From: PMP191F sp047602185
GTDB lineage: Bacteria > Bacteroidota > Bacteroidia > Chitinophagales > Chitinophagaceae
Length of the DNA stretch: 64,000 nt
Direction of reading: 5' to 3'
Assembly: GCA_047602185.1 (NCBI GenBank)
Contig: JASGHY010000001.1
Span: 2,666,001 to 2,730,000 of the forward strand
Made by a program: the position numbers and the translations under genes. The notes under the pieces were generated by a model. The model was not told the DNA's origin, made no database searches, and worked only from the letters and a program-made list of their open reading frames with translations. This document shows positions 60,770-64,000 of the stretch, piece after piece. Numbering within the stretch: position 1 is the stretch's first letter; every line of letters starts with the position of its first letter.

Positions 60770-61783
60770 ATGTTAGAAACCGTTTACATACGGGCCGGGG
60801 ATCATTTGGATTTGCAGGAAACCGTCTCCTTACCGGCTACATTACAGGCTTCCGTAATTCCGGCTGATGCAACAAGGTATTTTTCCGCCTCCTCCTGTGC
60901 CTGTATGCTCCAGGAAAGAAAAGGCACCGATGGCACTTTACTGCACCTCACTGCCAGGGCTTCCGAAAATATCACGGTTGAATTAGTAATACAAACACCC
61001 ACTATTTTCCTGGTATTGGCAGAGAATCATACCAGCCAACTGATAACGGAAAAAGGGGAAACACAGCTAATGTGCGAGTATAGTTTCAACCTTGCCTATC
61101 AGCCCGCCACTTCCTGGCAGCTATGTTTACAAAAAGACACACAGCATACCATTATATTTATTACCTACCCTATTGCCAGCCTTCACAAACTTGCCGGGTA
61201 CTACCCTATGCTGCCACCTTTTATCAATGCAATTCCAAAAGCTAAAAGCCTGTTTCTTTCACCGGTAAGTCGCATAGCATCCCAGTCACTCGCCAACAGT
61301 ATTCATACCCTTGTTCACAAACAATATGATAATGCTAAAAACCTCTACTCCGTTTTTCATGAAGCAAGAAGTTATGATGTATTGATTGAAGCATTAGATG
61401 GCTTATCAGCCCCCCCACCTGCTATGCAGCAGATATTAAAAAAACAACAGGATTTTACAACCATCTACAATATCAGGAAACTCATAGCTGCACAACCCGA
61501 GAAAAGACCCGGGCTTCCGGAACTCGCCCGTGTGGCCGGCTGGAATAAGGACAAACTGGCAAAAGGATTCAGACAGGTTTACAATATGAGTGTTATGGAA
61601 TTCTTTCACCAGGTACAGATGGAACATGCAAAAAAACTGGTGGAATCTACTGACCTGAGTATAAAGGAGATCAGTAGCTTACTGGGATTGCTCAACCAGA
61701 ACTTTTCCCGGAACTTCCGCCAATACTACGGGAAAACGCCTATGCACTTCAGAACTGTAAAAAATAAGAATCATTCAAACTGA
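60770..61783 (+). CDS. AraC-family transcription regulator
   Basis: About 337 residues from ATG 60770; the upstream TTG-initiated extension is less likely. The C-terminal ~100 residues (RPGLPELARVAGWNKDKLAKGFRQVYNMSVMEFFHQVQMEHAKKLVESTDLSIKEISSLLGL, NFSRNFRQYYGKTPMHFR) form two helix-turn-helix motifs. The N-terminal ~230 residues are a non-cupin-looking sensing domain. It lies 190 bp upstream of the GT-C/LanKC unit, so it may control it (inference). It diverges from the propeller regulator. Confidence 0.9.
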   Translation: MLETVYIRAGDHLDLQETVSLPATLQASVIPADATRYFSASSCACMLQERKGTDGTLLHLTARASENITVELVIQTPTIFLVLAENHTSQLITEKGETQLMCEYSFNLAYQPATSWQLCLQKDTQHTIIFITYPIASLHKLAGYYPMLPPFINAIPKAKSLFLSPVSRIASQSLANSIHTLVHKQYDNAKNLYSVFHEARSYDVLIEALDGLSAPPPAMQQILKKQQDFTTIYNIRKLIAAQPEKRPGLPELARVAGWNKDKLAKGFRQVYNMSVMEFFHQVQMEHAKKLVESTDLSIKEISSLLGLLNQNFSRNFRQYYGKTPMHFRTVKNKNHSN

Positions 61784-61807
61784 TAACTTTTTCATTCATT
61801 TTTATTG

Positions 61808-61837
61808 TTGCATGTGTAGCAATACATTGTAATTTTA
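61808..61837 (+). promoter_or_regulatory. Bacteroidota-type promoter candidate
   Basis: TTG (61808-61810), 19 bases, then TAATTTTA (61830-61837); Bacteroidota promoters follow TTG-N19/20-TAnnTTTG. The last G is A. It lies after the AraC gene and before the tiny ORF, the GT-C gene and the LanKC gene. RNA start would be expected about 61844-61846. Confidence 0.5.
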
Positions 61838-61867
61838 ATACAACATCATCCCTATCACTTCTCCATC

Positions 61868-61918
61868 ATGGAGAACCTGTCTTCACTTAGCTGCATCATG
61901 CCCTTAAGGCATCGGTAA
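61868..61918 (+). CDS. 16-residue ORF, possible lanthipeptide precursor remnant or leader
   Basis: MENLSSLSCIMPLRHR followed by TAA, just after a promoter candidate and before the membrane and LanKC-like genes. Ser and Cys occur as needed for lanthionine rings, but typical class III leaders (about 20 residues, ELQ-like) are missing and there is no ribosome-binding site. Most likely chance or a leader; true precursor genes probably lie beyond the window. Confidence 0.2.
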   Translation: MENLSSLSCIMPLRHR

Positions 61919-61973
61919 TCGCATTCCTCCCAGCATAAGAATTTTATTATCAGACCTAAATGCTGGAAATAAC

Positions 61974-63560
61974 ATGACTAATCTAGTTAATACTGCACCT
62001 GGCAGCAGTACACCATCTCGCCCCCAATACGGCCGGCCCGCATTCAGAAAATTTGTTTTTGGCGAAAAACAAAACAGGCAACTCTTCTGGGTTGCTATCA
62101 TTGCCATGATAGTTGAGTTTATCATCTTCAAGCTCTGTTATCCCTACCCTGATTTCTTTTCAGATTCATACAGTTACCTCTTTGCAGCAGACAACAAACT
62201 GGACATCAATATATGGCCTATCGGCTACTCTAAGTTTATTGCATCCTTTCATGCCATCTCATTTCACGATACTGCACTGATAGGGTTCCAGTATTTCCTG
62301 TTCGGGATCTCGGCTTTATACTTCTACTTCAGCATCCTCTATTTCTTCGAGGTTACCGACAACTCCAAACTGGCCCTGTATGTATTCCTCTTTTTCAACC
62401 CGCTCTTTTTATATGTATGCAATTATGTAAATAGTGATCCATTGTTTATTGCACTCAGTATGATCTGGATGACACAACTTATCTGGATCATTTACAGCCC
62501 TATGATGTACCAGGTATTTACACACGGTATTATCCTCTTCCTGTGTTTTACTGTTCGTAACAATGCTTACTACTATCCTGTTATTACAGCCATTACGTTA
62601 TTACTATCCCAGCATCGCAGGTACATCAAACTGATAGGTATTGCATTCCCGGTCTTGCTGATCTTCATTTTCGTTCAGCGCACAAGAGAAGCTGCTTATG
62701 AACTTACCGGTTCAAAAACATTCTCACTGTTCACAGGCTGGCAACTAGCCAATAATGCTTTATATATCTATGACCACATACAGGTCAATCCGGCTGAGCT
62801 TCCTTCAGCTTCTGCCCGCGAACTCGATACACTGGCAAAAAACTTCTATAAAAAAGTTCCTGCCGATTTCAATGACCAGTTATCCACCTATGTAGGAAAT
62901 TTCTTTATCCGACAACCGGAAGCGCCATTAAAACAATACCTGGTAAAACACTACCGTGATACTACTAAACTTGGCAGCGTTATCAATTGGGGGCAAGGTT
63001 CTGCAGACTTTGACGAATACGGCTCATGGATCCTGAAAAAGAACCCCGTTACCTACGCCCGGTATTTTATGCTGATGAATAGCAAAAATTACTTCCTGCC
63101 TCCACTCGAAAAACTTGAAGTATACAACCTGGGACGCAAAGTGGTAGCGCCAATAGCTGCCAAATGGTTTCACTATCCCGGCACCAATATCGAATCTGTT
63201 TCTCCCACCGCCCAGGGATATATTCTAATGGGATTTCCCTTCTTTACACTTGTTATCAATGCAGCACTACTGCTCTTTCTCTTATGGTTCCTCATAACCA
63301 GGAGATACAGGAAGATGAGCAAAGAGTTCAACCGAACATTACTGATACTTACGCTCTTCCAGGCAGCCAATTTCGCGTTCTCTGTAGCAGCAACCATCAT
63401 CGTATTCCGTTACCAGGTGTTCCCGTTGATAGCCTGCGTAGGCTGTATTGCGTTTATGACAAAACTGCTGGAACCGAAAGCCAATAAAGCACCTGCCGGT
63501 ACTGCAGAAACATCAAATGACGAAGTATTGGTAAGCAATAATGCAGCACTTAATCCCTGA
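61974..63560 (+). CDS. Polytopic membrane protein, GT-C-like
   Basis: 528 residues with about ten hydrophobic helices. PDFFSDSYSYLFAADN near the N-terminus resembles the first periplasmic loop of GT-C glycosyltransferases, where an acidic pair binds the metal and lipid phosphate donor. A ~150-residue soluble loop (about 255-400) lies before the last two or three helices. Members use polyprenyl-phosphate sugars. No donor or target is evident. It sits 14 bp before the LanKC-like gene, so co-transcription is probable; it could glycosylate or help export a peptide (inference). Confidence 0.75.
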   Translation: MTNLVNTAPGSSTPSRPQYGRPAFRKFVFGEKQNRQLFWVAIIAMIVEFIIFKLCYPYPDFFSDSYSYLFAADNKLDINIWPIGYSKFIASFHAISFHDTALIGFQYFLFGISALYFYFSILYFFEVTDNSKLALYVFLFFNPLFLYVCNYVNSDPLFIALSMIWMTQLIWIIYSPMMYQVFTHGIILFLCFTVRNNAYYYPVITAITLLLSQHRRYIKLIGIAFPVLLIFIFVQRTREAAYELTGSKTFSLFTGWQLANNALYIYDHIQVNPAELPSASARELDTLAKNFYKKVPADFNDQLSTYVGNFFIRQPEAPLKQYLVKHYRDTTKLGSVINWGQGSADFDEYGSWILKKNPVTYARYFMLMNSKNYFLPPLEKLEVYNLGRKVVAPIAAKWFHYPGTNIESVSPTAQGYILMGFPFFTLVINAALLLFLLWFLITRRYRKMSKEFNRTLLILTLFQAANFAFSVAATIIVFRYQVFPLIACVGCIAFMTKLLEPKANKAPAGTAETSNDEVLVSNNAALNP

Positions 63561-63574
63561 TAAAAACATGGTCT

Positions 63575-64000
63575 ATGAAACACTCTAACATTGCAAAAGG
63601 AAATTTCCACAGGGTTAATAAACAATATCATCAAACAGTTCACAAAGATGTTGGTGACTACTCACCACATTTAAAAAAGGCAGGCATTGATTTCAGTGAA
63701 AAAGACAAATACCTCGTAAGTGGAAATTTCAAATTCAAAGGCTGGCTCATCTATATCTCTGTAATACCACGCCAGGCTGAAGAGTTGCTGACAGAAGTAC
63801 TCCCTTTCCTAAAAGAACAACAGGCAGCATTCCAGCTTATCAAAAACCAGGAAGAACACAGACAGTTGAATGAAGGAGCATACAAGCTCGAAAACGTAGG
63901 CAAGAACATCATCATCTCTCCCTCAACAGATGAAGAAGCTGTAATGCTTGCAAAAGGATTAGCGCCACTTACAGAAAAATATACAGGCGTAGAAGTAATT
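63575..64000 (+). CDS. Class III lanthipeptide synthetase (LanKC)-like, N-terminal part, cut by window end
   Basis: At least 142 residues from ATG 63575, open to the window end. The translated N-terminus includes DKYLVSGNFKFKGWLIYIS, AEELLTEVLPFLKEQQAAF, GKNIIISPSTDEEAVMLA and LTEKYTGVEVI. This fits the N-terminal lyase domain of LanKC enzymes such as RamC (GWKIHVSA..., GKF(V/I)TIYP..., ...GPYILSD). If confirmed, the full protein should continue into a Ser/Thr kinase and a LanC-like cyclase. It would dehydrate Ser/Thr and form (methyl)lanthionine or labionin rings. It follows the GT-C gene with a 14-bp gap. The claim rests on pattern reading. Confidence 0.65.
   Translation, partial: MKHSNIAKGNFHRVNKQYHQTVHKDVGDYSPHLKKAGIDFSEKDKYLVSGNFKFKGWLIYISVIPRQAEELLTEVLPFLKEQQAAFQLIKNQEEHRQLNEGAYKLENVGKNIIISPSTDEEAVMLAKGLAPLTEKYTGVEVI

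Overview
Gene content points to a Bacteroidota genome of the Chitinophagaceae type (Chitinophaga/Niastella-like). The evidence is DUF4382 and TonB-C lipoproteins, a LytS/LytTR pair, a Y_Y_Y-propeller LuxR sensor, an abundance of GH/PL/sulfatase enzymes, an Amj-type lipid II flippase, and a TTG-N19-TAnnTTTR promoter-like site. No organism name can be read from the sequence itself. Nothing resembling a complete prophage, IS element, CRISPR-cas locus or SusC/SusD pair is present.

Layout. 1-470: a tRNA-Cys with an odd anticodon loop, followed by a duplicated double-hairpin unit. 469-16986: housekeeping and small accessory genes (DUF4382 and TonB-C lipoproteins, YdeI-like protein, RRM protein, a DsbA-fold protein lacking its first active cysteine, ClpB, an apparently dead beta-lactamase-fold protein, GyrI-like protein, Amj, membrane-bound LuxR, DUF4199, serine hydrolase, YciI, sulfatase). 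17-18.7 kb: a 139-bp MITE-like element and a small basic protein with a paralogue at 56.8 kb. 18.9-21.6 kb: a PL22-like/GH28 pectin pair. 22-44 kb: L,D-transpeptidase, VOC, nucleotidyltransferase-like, BamA/TamA-like, SDR + TetR with three operator-like palindromes, ferritin-like, a transglutaminase/LytS/LytTR operon, YkuK, tRNA-Lys with two tiny ORFs, a second sulfatase, sulfite-oxidase-like, HAD, PAP2 and MBL proteins.

44.5-55.6 kb is a carbohydrate-active cluster of two divergent transcription units. One (-) holds two GH30 genes translationally coupled to each other, then GH2. The other (+) holds ThuA, DUF5009 acyltransferase, GH9 and GH18. This mix would suit beta-1,6-glucan and chitin, such as fungal wall; that is an inference. 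A palindromic repeat array follows, then the second paralogue of the small basic protein, a 969-residue membrane propeller/LuxR regulator and an AraC regulator. The window ends inside a gene whose N-terminus resembles the lyase domain of class III lanthipeptide synthetases (LanKC). It follows a GT-C-like membrane protein, and a 16-codon Ser/Cys-containing ORF lies just upstream behind a good promoter-like match.

The most striking unexplained structure is intergenic. About twenty gaps are filled by a mosaic of short degenerate tandem repeats (period 7-9 bp) built from roughly ten recurring modules. The modules keep the same relative order, and whole blocks occur in both orientations. Some genes take their stop codon from a module.
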